Shown piece after piece: positions 11,830-22,786 of a stretch of 64,000 bases of DNA. This DNA is from Isoetes taiwanensis (taxonomy: Eukaryota; Streptophyta; Lycopodiopsida; Isoetales; Isoetaceae). Below the pieces are notes generated by a model, which worked only from the letters and a program-made list of their open reading frames with translations, did no database searches and had not been told where the DNA came from. The stretch lies in contig JAJEKV010000103.1 in NCBI GenBank assembly GCA_021234155.1, positions 2,850,001 through 2,914,000 on the forward strand. Reading direction: 5' to 3'. The number at the start of each line of letters is the position of its first letter. Position 1 is the stretch's first letter. A program made the translations under genes and the position numbers.

Positions 11830-11855
11830 TGTCCCCCAATAGTGCGCTTATACCC
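11830..11855 (-). repeat. right terminal inverted repeat of element C
   Basis: Inverse complement of 4171-4196, with mismatches at two positions. It is followed by the TACT duplication and the resumed LTR sequence of element B. Confidence 0.85.
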
Positions 11856-13692
11856 TACTCTCTAATGAGTTGCTACATAGGCAGACCACACATATCTAAC
11901 AGTCTGTACAGGCACAAGACGCCTAGCCTCTAACAATTGTTTGCTTTTGGGAAAGAGTTTCAATGCAACTCAAACAGATTGCTACAAAGGTCGGATTTTC
12001 AATTTAATCAAACACTCAAAAGATACAAAGTAATATCCCAAGCTCCTGGTCTTGGGCACAGGATCAAATAGGTACACATTCAACAAATCCAGAAAATTGA
12101 GTCAATAATCTAGATCATAGGTAAACATTGGAGGTCAGAATCAAGCTCAGGATCATCAAGCCGGTCCTTCTTCAAAGCCAGAAAATCGCTTCTTTGCCTC
12201 AAAGCCCTCAATCTTCTTACGTACAAAAACCCCCTTCAGTAAATGCTCGTTCGTTGGGATCTTGATCATTCCCCCTCAATCCTCTGTCTTTTAGCTCGCA
12301 ATTATCATTCTTGGCATTAAACATGGTGATTTGGCCAGTTTAGGTCATGATTTATTAGTTTGTTGGGCCGAATAAACCGGATCTTGGTGTTTTCCAAATT
12401 TAGGGTTCACACGGGTTCGCAAAAAATATCCTGATCTTAAATGGATTTGGCTACCCACGGTATATAACGAAAGCGTAAAATTCAATATTTCTGATTATTG
12501 CGTGCAATATCCACGTGGGATCCGGTACCTCCACCGCCCCACACGCCCGGATGTTCCACGCGGCATGGGGAGATTGGCTGGAAAGAGAAATTAGGCTGGG
12601 GGGGGTAGATAGGAAAATTTTTGCACCCCCTAAACCCTATGGCACGATTCCCTAGGAAGCACATATAATGCCCAAAACAAAGCCTTTTTTCAAAATTCTT
12701 TTTTCCTAGGGAAATCTTTTTTCATACCCTATAAGATTCTGGAATCTCTTCTCACAAAGGAGCTCTTTGGATTTTGGCAAAAAATGAGCTAAGGAGTGGA
12801 TGAAGTGGGATTTGGAAATGATGACAAGGCTAGGTGGTATGATGTGGCAAATAGAAATGATGACGTGTTAGCCATCTTGAATTTGAAAATTCTTTCTTGT
12901 CAAAATTTTTGAATGATATGGAGATGATGTGTGTGAGTGATGAGGTGTCAATGGTGATGTGGCAACAATGATGCTAGTTTAACTTTGATATGAATTTTGA
13001 TTTGAATGTGAAAGTTTGACATGAAATGGCTAGAATGAAGATGGGTGTGATGACTTGGCGTGTGAAGTGAGGTGTGAAGTGACTTGGCACATCAAGTGCT
13101 CATTTTAGGAGCCAAAGATTTTATGGTGCAACTTTTAAGTACCTCTTTGGGCACATTCGAAATTTGAGCACTTCCCTTAGGAATTTTTGTAAACTCTTTT
13201 CTTTGCTCAAGTTGCATGGGATGTTGACTTCATGAGCAGGATTATGCCCAAGTCAAGTCACTTTTGAACTAGTGGATGATGAAGCAAGTAGGTGTTCCAT
13301 GAAAGTGTATTTTGACTAGAAAGAATCTTCAAGGTCAAGCTTGACTTTGGGAGGTGTGTATGAGCAAGGGGTCAAAGTTCAATGGTATCTTGGGATGGTG
13401 GAGTAAATGAGGAAGGGAATCAAAATGCCAAAGATGCCAAGATCACAAATAGCTACATACCATGGAATGTTCTTCAAGGGGTCTTCTTTTCTCCTCTTCC
13501 CTTCACTTCCTTTGCTTGTTTGACCTTTCGTATCTCTTGAGTGACTTGAGTCAATTGTCCTTCCTTTGCTCTTCAAACTTTGATGTATCCTAGTGAAGCA
13601 TTTCCCTATTGTCTTGCAAACCAAATCAAGCTGAGAGGATTAGTGCAAACACGTGCTTGGTTTCTTCCATCTTTGCCATGGCATGGCAAACA
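11856..13692 (-). repeat. element B left (3') LTR, second part
   Basis: Continues the match to the right LTR (20473-22315) up to GCCATGGCATGGCAAACA. Together with 3484-4170 it makes an LTR of about 2.5 kb. It contains an 81-codon minus frame at 13379-13624 that is preserved identically in the other LTR. That reflects recent copying, not a gene. Past 13692 the two copies diverge. Confidence 0.88.
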
Positions 13693-14443
13693 TTATGCCA
13701 AACTAAAAAGAGAAGGCTGGTCTACCAGCCCCCTTTGACTAAGTTTGTTTGTACTTGACATAGCTCGGCCGGTTGCCAATGTGAGAATATGGTTGGCAAC
13801 TCAATGACCTACATATGGATTTGAAAGTGATGATTTGGCATTATGAATGTATATATGAATGATGTTCCTTTCAGATGAACCTGCATGGAAAATAAAACTC
13901 TTTAGCTATGAAAAGCTGCAGGATGGTGGTATGTCAGCAGCTTGGGAATTTATGAAGATGTAGGGGTTTCCAGATGTAATGAGGCCAACTCTTGAACAGA
14001 TGACAGATGGAGGCAGATAAAAGGATGCACCTGCATGTGAAGATAAAGTTTGTTAGTTTGAATGAGCTGCTGGTGTGGAGGCAATGGCAGCAACTCCAGA
14101 TGATGAGGAATAATGTAATGTAGTGAATGAAATGTGTGAATGACATGCTCAGATGCACCTGCATGGAACTATGATCAGTATTAATTCACTCCCTCAGTTG
14201 ATCACAACCTGTACAACCCTTTTAAACTTGCAACACTAGAAACTTATTAGTACACGAATAATAACTTCAAAGCAAAACTAGACTAAACAAGATAGGCTTA
14301 ATTAACTTTTGCTTTCATCCAACTGAAGCACCCTCTTTTTTTTTTTTTTTTTTTTTCTTATATTTTGCTTTTTTTTCTGTTTTTTCTTATTTTTCTTTTA
14401 GCAATGCACTAACTAATCCTAACTACATCTTACCATGAAGACT
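13693..14443 (-). other. element B 3' untranslated region
   Basis: Non-coding stretch between integrase and the 3' LTR. On the minus strand a purine run (AAAGGGGGCTGG, about 13728-13739) lies some 35-45 bases before the LTR and is the only candidate polypurine tract. A run of about 21 T lies at 14337-14357. No gene is seen. Confidence 0.6.
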
Positions 14444-15684
14444 CTAGTTAAACAAAGCAAGGGCAACATGTTGTTGCCAATACCTTTTTAAGTGCACAAT
14501 GTTGATAGGGTTCAACAATTCTCTGCCATCAGCAATATCTTTCAGCCAATATGAATCCTTACCAGCTGTTCCTATCACTTCAAATGGTCCCTCCCAAAGA
14601 TTCTCAAATTTGGATGCTATATCTTCCCTTGCTTTGTTCCACTTTAACACCAACTCTCCTGTTTTTAAGACTCCCTGCAATTTGTGTGCTGCTTTGAAGG
14701 CTGCAATATCTTTAGCCTTTTTTCTCATTATTGCATTCTCAGCCTCATATCTATGCTCCTCAAGCTGCATCAATCTCACAAATCTGTCTTTTAGAGCATC
14801 ATCCATCTCCAAATTGATCTGATAAGCCAGTCTGAGTGATGGAAGCTCTAATTCTATAGGCAGTACTGACTCTATCCCATACACCAAACTGAAAGGAGTG
14901 TGTTTTGTAGCCATTTTGATGGTAGTTCTATATGCCCAAAGTGCATCATGGAGTTTTAAATGCCAATCCTTTTTTGAAACACTGATGGTCTTCTTGAGGA
15001 TAGATTTGAGAGTCTTATTGGTTGATTCTGCCTGGCCATTTCCTTGAGGGTAATAGGATGAACTCTTGGTATGTCTGACTTTCAAGGTGGCTAGAAGTAA
15101 TGCAATTATATGGTTGATGAACTGGCTGCCTCTATCAGAAACTATTTTGAAAGGGATGCCAAATCTGGCACAAATATTTTCATGCAGAAATCTTGCAGTG
15201 GCTTGAGCATTGGCTTCTCTCAAGGGAATTGCCTCTGCCCATTTGGTAAAGTAATCAGTGGCAACTAATATAAATTGGTGTTGAGCTGAAGAGGGTGGGT
15301 CTATGGGGCCTATAAAATCTAGCCCCCACATTTGGAAAGGTCCAGGGGAAGTTATGGTACCGTGGTAGTACCGGTCGCAAAGGTTTTTACCAAAAAATCG
15401 ACATTTATGGCAGCATTTTATAGTCTCATAACAATCCTTAAAGAGAGTAGGCCAAAATGTATCGACCTCGAGAATCTTTTTTTGCGGTTGTATCTCGCTG
15501 CAAAGTGTCCTCCACAAACTCCCTCATGACATGCTTCAATTATCATTCTAGCCTCTTCTTCATCCACACATCTCAGCAAGACTCCTTCCTTGTCAACTTT
15601 GCATAGGATCCCTTCAATTAGCCTGAATTTCTTGCACTTGTCCCTGAATCTTCTTTCTTGACTGCCACTCAAATTCTTAGGCAA
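14444..15684 (-). pseudogene. element B integrase
   Basis: The long minus frame (14444-15517) has CCHKCRFFG, the Cys pair of the HHCC zinc finger. Its core acids are WGLDFIGP, VSDRGSQF and SSYYPQGNGQAEST, i.e. the D, D and E region of a Ty3/gypsy integrase. The C-terminal part with LVLKWNKAREDI, KFENLWEGPFEV and LKRYW is the usual plant gypsy extension. The His half of the zinc finger (ACHEGVCGGHFAARY) is in a second frame at 15418-15684, so a frameshift separates them. It would insert retroelement cDNA into chromosomes; this copy is broken. Confidence 0.85.
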
Positions 15685-15723
15685 CTCATTGCTCTCAGAT
15701 AGTTTTCGATGTCAAATTGCCGG

Positions 15724-16046
15724 TCAATGTTTTACGCATCGAGAAGAAATCAAGTTTGTTAGATTGTCATCAACACATAAACCATCTTGATCTTCATGCT
15801 CAAACAACACAAGTGGAAGATAAGGCTGGGATTCTCGATCAACTTTACCACCTTTACAAGTAATATCATAAGCTTGGATCTTACAAGCCCACACTGCACA
15901 ATTTGGCCTTTGGTTGCTTTTTTGCAAAAAGGAGTGAAAAAGGATTTTGTCTCATGAATACTTGCACTGATTGTTTTGAAGAAGATGTCCTTGTCTCTCT
16001 ATCAAGAACATCGAGTCTGCTGCACTTTTCTCCAACCTTGGATATC
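15724..16046 (-). other. element B RNase H/integrase linker, degraded
   Basis: Between the RT/RNase H stretch and the integrase zinc finger there are only short open pieces. One is 15724-15927, with a Cys-poor, Asp-rich end. No second RNase H-like signature is visible here, although this is the place where Tat elements commonly carry their additional RNase H. Confidence 0.4.
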
Positions 16047-17205
16047 TTAATTCATGTCGGACCACATCTTGCTTGCAAAAGCAATTACATGGTCCCCTTG
16101 CAAAGCAGTGCCAAACCAATTGCTTTTTTTTGTCAATCGATATAAGCTTTGAAGGGTTTCTCTAGATCGGGGAGGTTTTAGTAGAATAGATTTGCAAATG
16201 GCATCAATGATCTTGTCAAAGGAATTTTGGCATTGCTCATCCCAATCTACTAGGATGTGTTTGCTTTCACTTTTGGAGAACTTTCCAACCTTTGTGAGGT
16301 TAGAGATTGGGCTCATAGTGTGGGAAAAATGAGGGACATACATTCTCAAAAAGCTGGTCATCCCCATGAAGCTTTTAACCTGTTTGAGGGTTTTTGGAGG
16401 TGCCAGTTTCCTTAGAGCTTCAACCTTACTATCAGATATTTGAATTCCTGCTGTAGATACTACATGCCCAAGCAATTCTCCCTTTGAGGATAAAAAACAC
16501 ATTTTTGCGGTTCAAACTCACTCCCCCTTTCTACACAAATCAAACAACATGGTTAGCATATCAAAATGTTTTTCCAGAGAAGTTCCCAAACAAAGGTCAT
16601 CCAAAAATACACGAAAAATATTGGCAGGCATTTCTCTAAAAATTGTATCCATGGCTCTTTGGAATGTTGCAGATGCATTCATCAATCCAAATGGCATTCT
16701 TTTCATGGCAAATGTTCCCCAAGGTGTGATAAATGAAGTTTTTGGCTGATCACTTTCCTTGATGCTTATCGATTAAAACACGAAAAGCCATCCAAGAATG
16801 AGTAAATCTCCTTCCCCTTTCTGAAGATGCAACACTTCTTCGAAATGGCAAAGGATAGCAATCTTTGATAGTGGCTTTGTTTAAATCTCTATAATCTATG
16901 CAAATTCTAATGGTCTTGTTTTTTCTTCTCAACAGGGAACAATGCAAGATAGCCACTCGGGGTTTACAATTTTGCAATCACACCGCATCTTTCATTTTGT
17001 ACAATTCCTCCTTGATTAGACCTAATAGAGAAGCATTTATCCTTCTTAGCTTTTGTATAATAGGTTTCATACCTTCCTTGATCTTGATTTCAAACTCACA
17101 AATGCTTTTGTCAACACCCACCAACTCATCATAATCCCAAGCAAAGATATCCTTCCAATCATCAAAGAATTTAGTAACCAAAGCATTGTCCTCTTCTTTA
17201 AACAA
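16047..17205 (-). pseudogene. element B reverse transcriptase and RNase H start
   Basis: Pieces in shifting frames follow the gypsy RT order. DDWKDIFAWDYDEL and PIIQKLRRI are at 16978-17205, RICIDYRDLNKATIKD at 16750-16977, and MPFGLMNASATFQRAMD with the catalytic box FLDDL at 16518-16706. The thumb and connection region follows (GHVVSTAGI, VKSFMGMTSFLRMYVPHFS), ending in an RNase H-like stretch with HVIAFASK. At least three frameshifts are present, so it is inactive. The catalytic box reads VFLDD where active elements usually have (Y/F)(L/I/V)DD. Confidence 0.82.
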
Positions 17206-17461
17206 ATCACCAACATATAATACCCTATCTAGACCCTTCTTCTTGACCTTGACTTCCTTTTACCTGTTTGTCTTCACTTGCATTGATTACCGGGATGGGG
17301 GTATAGCTGTTGCGGATCTTTCTTCTCAGCTCATCTTCTTGAATTGCTCCCTCACCAAATGTTCCAAAAAGATAGCACACCTCGCACAACGAGTGCGCTT
17401 CACAATTTTGCTCCCTTGGCACATGGCAAAGTTCCTGTGTTTCAAAATTCATCGGTTCCAA

Positions 17462-17757
17462 AGATAGCTTGATTTTCGAGCTGCATCATGTCTTCACTTT
17501 TGGCCCGATATTCTCCTCGATATTTGCTGCCAGACAAGCCGAGAGTCTCCAAAGATGATTACATCAGCGATGTTTAGATTTCTTGCTTCTTGAAGACCCG
17601 CAATCAATGCCTTATACTACGCCATATTAGAAGTGACATTTGGATAAATTCTTCCTACTTTAGCAAAGCAACTTTGTTGGAAGCATCCTTGAGAATAGCA
17701 GAGAAGATGCCACATTGAGCCTTTTGGAAACACCACCATCAAACCATAAATAAGCAA
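17462..17757 (-). pseudogene. extra RNase H-like domain between protease and RT of element B
   Basis: Reading minus from 17757, AYLWFDGGVSKRLNVASS gives the first RNase H Asp. After a frameshift the sequence continues with SNMA-stop-YKALIAGLQEARNL, then IIFGDSRLVWQQI. This is the D...(N)EAEY..L..GL...GDS.LV pattern of RVT_3/RNase H domains. The Glu of EAEY is replaced by Ala and a TAG stop, so the domain is dead. It lies upstream of RT, whereas Tat elements usually have it after the RT-RNase H. Similarity is by motif. Confidence 0.65.
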
Positions 17758-17958
17758 AATTGCTTGATTTAGTTGAAGCCCGAATTCTTTTTGGGATTTT
17801 TATGCTAGACTGCATTTAGTTCAAATTCTCCACATGGATGTGATACTTGACATTTCTTCTTCAATGAAATTCATGCTTTCAAACTCTCCTAACTTATTGT
17901 ACAATGTTACCTTTTTCTTGCCATTTGAAATATGCATTCTCCTTTTGACCACACGGGC

Positions 17959-18756
17959 CTAGCATCTCTTCAGAGAAAGCCATTTTCTGCCCAAAAGTAA
18001 GTCATATATATCTGATTTGTCCCTTATTCCTTCAAAAGCAACCACAACAAAGTTAGCTGCAACCATTATTCCTTCAACATCAATAGGCACGTTGCTAACT
18101 ATTCCAACTGGATTGATTTTTGAGTTAGAGAAGGATTTCAAGATCATTGGAGCCTTCTTGTCTATTTCTAGACCATATAGCCTCATGACATGGTGTGGCA
18201 TTACATTCAAGGGTGATCCTCCATCTAGCAGAACCTTGGTTAAAATTTTTCCTTCCATTTTGGCAACACAAGTGAAAGCTCCAGGATCATGATCATCCTG
18301 GGTGAGCATGTGCTCCTCAATATGGTTTGTTAGAGCAAACTCATCTTCTTTAGTGAGATTGAGCACCTTTTTTCTGTAAGAAGGGGCTATCTTGAGCAAG
18401 GTCAGCAAATCTACACAGATTTTCGAATTCTTCAACAGATATTCAAAGTCCTCACACTCTTTTTCTTTCTTGACAAATTTCTGAGCAGGAGGAGGAGGCA
18501 CAACCACTGCTTGCTCAGCATCTCTATGTTTCAAGATGTCAGCTTCCTCATGTGTTGATTCTCTCTCTTTGGCATTATTCATTCTTCTGGTGTGGACAGC
18601 CATTATCTCCTCTTGTTCCTCAATTTCCTGCACAAACCGTATAGATGCACTTGGCTCATTAATTTTAGACTTTTTAAATGCGGCAAAATATTCTTTGACC
18701 TTTGCACCTATCCTCATAATGTCCTCTGACCTTATAAAATTCACACACTGGGGCAT
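17959..18756 (-). pseudogene. element B protease-containing segment
   Basis: 265 codons on minus. After a charged N-terminal part (KEYFAAFKKSKINE, EEQEEIMAVHTRRMNNAKE), an aspartic protease-like signature VLLDGGSPLNVMPHHVM appears about residue 175, then DLLLGRKWL. The form DGGS replaces the classical D(S/T)G triad, as in several plant gypsy lineages. It follows the gag zinc knuckle in a different frame. Confidence 0.75.
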
Positions 18757-19747
18757 TCTTTACCAAAATGACCTCTTTTTCCACACTTAGTGCACGGCCT
18801 ATACCAGCAATAATCAGAAGAATGAGTGTCTCTAAAGCAATGCACACATGGAGGGTAAGTTTTCTTCTCAAATTTTGAGCTTTTCAGCTCTTGCAGTTGT
18901 TTGGTTACCTCAACCCGAAGGCCTCGAGATACTTTGGTAATCTCTCGCTCTTACATCCTGCTGCGGGGAGCATCATCATCTTCCATCTTAGCCTTTTTCT
19001 TTTCTTTTTGGATAGCATAGGCAGTCACAGTCTTTGCTCCCATATCCTCTTGCTCATAATCTGGAAAAAAAGGATCACTTGGTGAGTGCATGTCATCTGG
19101 TAAGTAAGATATCATATCTGCAATTTCAGTAGCCTTGGTGAAAGCCTTGTGTATTGTATCAAATCCCTCTTGTTTTTGGATCTTCAAAAGCTTTTACGTG
19201 TATCCTCGATTCTCTGCTGCTTAATCCCCCCGATAAAAGAAGCCACTAGATGCAAGGTATGGTTAGGAACATGATTGATTTGGCATTTGACAAGATAGTG
19301 ATTGAATCTTTCAACATACTGGTGCACACTCTCACCATGTTTGATGCGAAAAGTTTGCAACTCAAATATTAAATCTTGGGGGTCCAAGACTCTTCCAAAC
19401 CTTGCTAAAAACTTTTTTACCAGTTCTTCCCAAGAATTGGTGCCTAAACTTACAACATACTCTAACCAAGCCCTGACTTCATCATTCTTGAAACATTTTT
19501 TAAACTCAGAGAACTTACAACCCTTTTTGTGACCATATTCTTGATAGTATTCCTCAAAAGTCTTGAGGAAATTGTTGGCATTCATGCTTGGATCAAAAAC
19601 AGGGACTGGAGTAGGCACATTTAGCTCAAAGTATTGATAAGGCATACCTGCAGTTGCTTGTATAGTGACAGTAGGTGTTGCAGTAGCTTCATGATTATCC
19701 TGTGCTTCAGTAGGCTCAGATGCCTCATTAGTTCTTCTGGGTGCCAT
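18744..19747 (-). pseudogene. element B gag
   Basis: Translation from the ATG at 19747, about 43 bases inside the 5' LTR end, reads MAPRRTNEASEPTEAQ. It is followed by a Retrotrans_gag-type core (YFELNVPTPVPVFDPSMN, FLKTFEEYYQEYG, AWLEYVVSLGTNSWEELV, KKFLARFGR, VHQYVERFNHYL). After stops and a frameshift near 19184, a CCHC zinc knuckle CTKCGKRGHFGKEC is readable near 18745-18795. The protein would form the particle and bind RNA. It is inactive here. Confidence 0.8.
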
Positions 19748-19789
19748 GAGTTCAGATTCCAGGAAGATATCTCGGTAGAATCTCCAAAA

Positions 19790-22315
19790 TGTTGAAGGTG
19801 TTCCTGGCAAAACCTTCAACCTCAGTGGTTTAGAACCTCCAGGTTGCTTGAGGCAACCACTCTGAGTGCAAAGATTCCAGAAAAAGTGCACAAAAGTTCA
19901 CTATGAGTATGTTTCCCTGAAGGCAAAAAAGTCTGCTTCACTAAATACCCTGCAGAATATGATCTATCAAGCTATGGATATGGATATCTCTCCTCAAGAT
20001 GCTTAACACTTGACACCAACAAACTGCAAAAACTCAGCGAGGTCTGAATAGGTTAGATAGGCCAAAATTAGATCACTGACCCAGTCAATTTTTGGTCAAT
20101 ATCCCTGGCAGAAAGCTAAAATTTGAAACTCGATATTGGCAAGGAATTTTTTTGAGATACCAACTCTATTTTGCTCAGATTTGTCTGCACAACAGGGGCC
20201 AAGTTTTCTTTTTGACAAAAAGGAACCTATTTTTTCTTTTTTGACAATTCTTTGCCTAAGACTATAAGAAATGAATAATCTTGAAAGAAAATATTTTCTA
20301 ATGAAGGATTGCACGCGTGTCTAGCATTGCCTTGTTCAACATATTTAGTTTGGCAAGATTGATGCTCAAACAATTGCTCTCCTATGCACCATGCCTGTTG
20401 TGCAATACCATTGGATCTAAAAATGTTGGCTTGAATTGGTATTGTAAATTTGCTTTGACAGGAATTTGGCTTTTATACTCTCTAATGAGTTGCTACATAG
20501 GCAGACCACACACATCTAACAGTCTGTACAGGCACAAGACGCCTAGCCTCTAACAATTGTTTGCTTTTGGGAAAGAGTTTCAATGCAACTCAAACAGATT
20601 GCTACAAAGGTCGGATTTTCAATTTAATCAAACACTCAAAAGATACAAAGTAATATCCCAAGCTCCTGGTCTTGGGCACATGATCAAATAGGTACACATT
20701 CAACAAATCCAGAAAATTGAGTCAATAATCTAGATCATAGGTAAACATTGGAGGTCAGAATCAAGCTCAGGATCATCAAGCCGGTCCTTCTTCAAAGCCA
20801 GAAAATCGCTTCTTTGCCTCAAAGCCCTCAATCTTCTTCTGTGCCAAAAAAACCCCTTTTATAAATGCTCTGTTCCGTTGGGATCTTGATCATTCCCCCT
20901 CAATCCTCTGTCTTTTAGCTCGCAATTATCATTCTTGGCATTAAACATGGTGATTTGGCCAGTTTAGGTCATGATTTATTAGTTTGTTGGGCGAATTAAC
21001 TGGATCTTGGCGTTTTCCAAATTTAGGGTTCACACGGGTTCAGACGAAATATCCCACAGGCTTAAATGGATTTGGCGGCCACGGTATATAACGAGCAGAA
21101 AATTCAATATTTCGACGATTATTGCGTGCAATATCCACGTGGGATCCGGTACCTCCCAGCCCCCCACACGCTGGATGTTCCACGCGGCATGGGGAGATTG
21201 CTGGAAAGAGAAATTAGGCTTGGGGGGTAGGGGTAGATAGGAAAATTTTTGCACCCCCTAAACCCTATGGCACGATTCCCTAGGAAGCACATATAATGCC
21301 CAAAACAAAGCCTTTTTTCAAAATTATTTTTTCCTAGGGGAATCTTTTTTCATACCCTATAAGATTCTGGAATCTCTTCTCACAAAGGAGCTCTTTGGAT
21401 TTTGGCAAAAAATGAGCTAAGGAGTGGATGAAGTGGGATTTGGAAATGATGACAAGGCTAGGTGGTATGATGTGGCAAATAGAAATGATGACGTGTTAGC
21501 CATCTTGAATTTGAAAATTCTTTCTTGTCAAAATTTTTGAATGATATGGAGATGATGTGTGTGAGTGATGAGGTGTCAATGGTGATGTGGCAACAATGAT
21601 GCTAGTTTAACTTTGATATGAATTTTGATTTGAATGTGAAAGTTTGACATGAAATGGCTAGAATGAAGATGGGTGTGATGACTTGGCGTGTGAAGTGAGG
21701 TGTGAAGTGACTTGGCACATCAAGTGCTCATTTTAGGAGCCAAAGATTTCATGGTGCAACTTTTAAGTACCTCTTTGGGCACATTCGAAATTTGAGCACT
21801 TCCCTTAGGAATTTTTGTAAACTCTTTTCTTTGCTCAAGTTGCATGGGATGTTGACTTCATGAGCAGGATTATGCCCAAGTCAAGTCACTTTTGAACTAG
21901 TGGATGATGAAGCAAGTAGGTGTTCCATGAAAGTGTATTTTGACTAGAAAGAATCTTCAAGGTCAAGCTTGACTTTGGGAGGTGTATGAGCAAGGGGTCA
22001 AAGTTCAATGGTATCTTGGGATGGTGGAGTAAATGAGGAAGGGAATCAAAATGCCAAAGATGCCAAGATCACAAATAGCTACATACCATGGAATGTTCTT
22101 CAAGGGGTCTTCTTTTCTCCTCTTCCCTTCACTTCCTTTGCTTGTTTGACCTTTTGTATCTCTTGAGTGACTTGAGTCAATTGTCCTTCCTTTGCTCTTC
22201 AAACTTTGATGTATCCTAGTGAAGCATTTCCCTATTGTCTTGCAAACCAAATCAAGCTGAGAGGATTAGTGCAAACACGTGCTTGGCTCTTCCATGCTGC
22301 CATGGCATGGCAGCA
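19790..22315 (-). repeat. element B right (5') LTR
   Basis: A 2526-bp direct repeat that starts TGTTGAAGG and ends CATGGCATGGCAGCA, followed by the ATGAG duplication. It is uninterrupted and therefore preserves the target of transposon C around 20475. On the minus strand the gag ATG lies only about 43 bases downstream, so the primer site must lie in that short leader (TTTTGGAGATTCTACCG on minus); I could not identify its tRNA. Confidence 0.9.
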
Positions 22316-22320
22316 ATGAG
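22316..22320. other. target site duplication of element B (right)
   Basis: ATGAG, identical to 3479-3483. Confidence 0.85.
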
Positions 22321-22786
22321 CGTGATTGGCAGACGCCCACTCAAGTTGTCTCTGGCCTTGATCTCTTTTTGGAGCGTGCTGCCACCTCCCCGGATCTGTT
22401 CACTGCCAAGCAGGTGTTTGTGCCGCTTTAAAATGCCTTCTGTTGAGTTCTCTTGCCAGACAGCGTCCTATCTATTATTGCAACCCAAATGCCAGCGTCA
22501 GTGCCTTTGGGCTTTCTACCTGCCTTCTCATGGAATGTCAGTTTGTCCCTGCTGAAGCACACCGTGCCCTTGAAGAGATGGTCCACTCTGGGTTTCTCAT
22601 TGACACTCATCCCGCAATAGGTCTCAACACTCCTGAAGCTCTCACGGCACGACAAGACCTTATTGCCAACTATCACTCTGGCAACCGCCCTCATACACGG
22701 CAGGATGACTTTCAAGTTGTTGGGCTTCTACCTCCAGAGACTCTTCCCTCTTTTCTCATCCCTGAGTGTCGTTTGGTGGGGGGGAG
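22321..22786 (+). pseudogene. element A ORF, C-terminal part
   Basis: Directly after the duplication a frame reads RDWQTPTQVVSGLDLFLERA. It is in phase with the frame that ends NWIYIPNE before the insertion, so element B interrupted one ORF. After a stop near 22430 another frame (from 22443) runs through ARQRPIYYCNPN, HRALEEMVHSGFLIDTHP and ETLPSFLIPECRLVGG to the polypurine tract. No known domain is recognised. Confidence 0.45.
22775..22786 (+). other. polypurine tract of element A
   Basis: GGTGGGGGGGAG lies directly before the TGTTAG start of the right LTR, as expected for plus-strand priming. Confidence 0.8.

Larger units (their letters stand above)
4171..11855. mobile_element. Element C: 7.7-kb DNA transposon with 26-bp TIRs
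   Basis: The left end (GGGTATAAGCGC, then a G-run and ACA) and the inverted right end match at 24 of 26 bases. TACT flanks both ends (4167-4170 and 11856-11859). The uninterrupted target is preserved in the other LTR of B near 20475-20480, so the insertion boundaries are directly visible. The target duplication is 3 or 4 bp, depending on how the terminal T is assigned. Two decayed genes converge: a plus-strand spliced gene (about 4421-7038) and a minus-strand transposase (about 11277-8099). Both subterminal regions and the centre carry copies of AAGCACCCC. I cannot place it in a named superfamily with confidence. Confidence 0.85.
3484..22315 (-). mobile_element. Element B: Ty3/gypsy retrotransposon (Tat-like), interrupted by element C
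   Basis: Direct LTRs of about 2.5 kb enclose a minus-strand internal region with gag, protease, an RNase H-like domain, RT, RNase H and integrase. ATGAG target duplications flank the whole. The left LTR (3' LTR in element orientation) is split by DNA transposon C at 4171-11855. Without C the element is about 11.1 kb. All coding parts carry stops or frameshifts. Over the first ~690 bp the two LTRs differ at only about 7 positions (about 1%), so B is younger than host element A. The extra RNase H-like domain and the protease form LLDGGS suggest the Tat group. Its position before RT is unusual. Confidence 0.88.

Noticed and set aside
13379-13624. 81-codon frame on minus, repeated identically at 22005-22250
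   Set aside because: Its conservation is explained by the recent duplication of the LTRs of element B; no protein signature.
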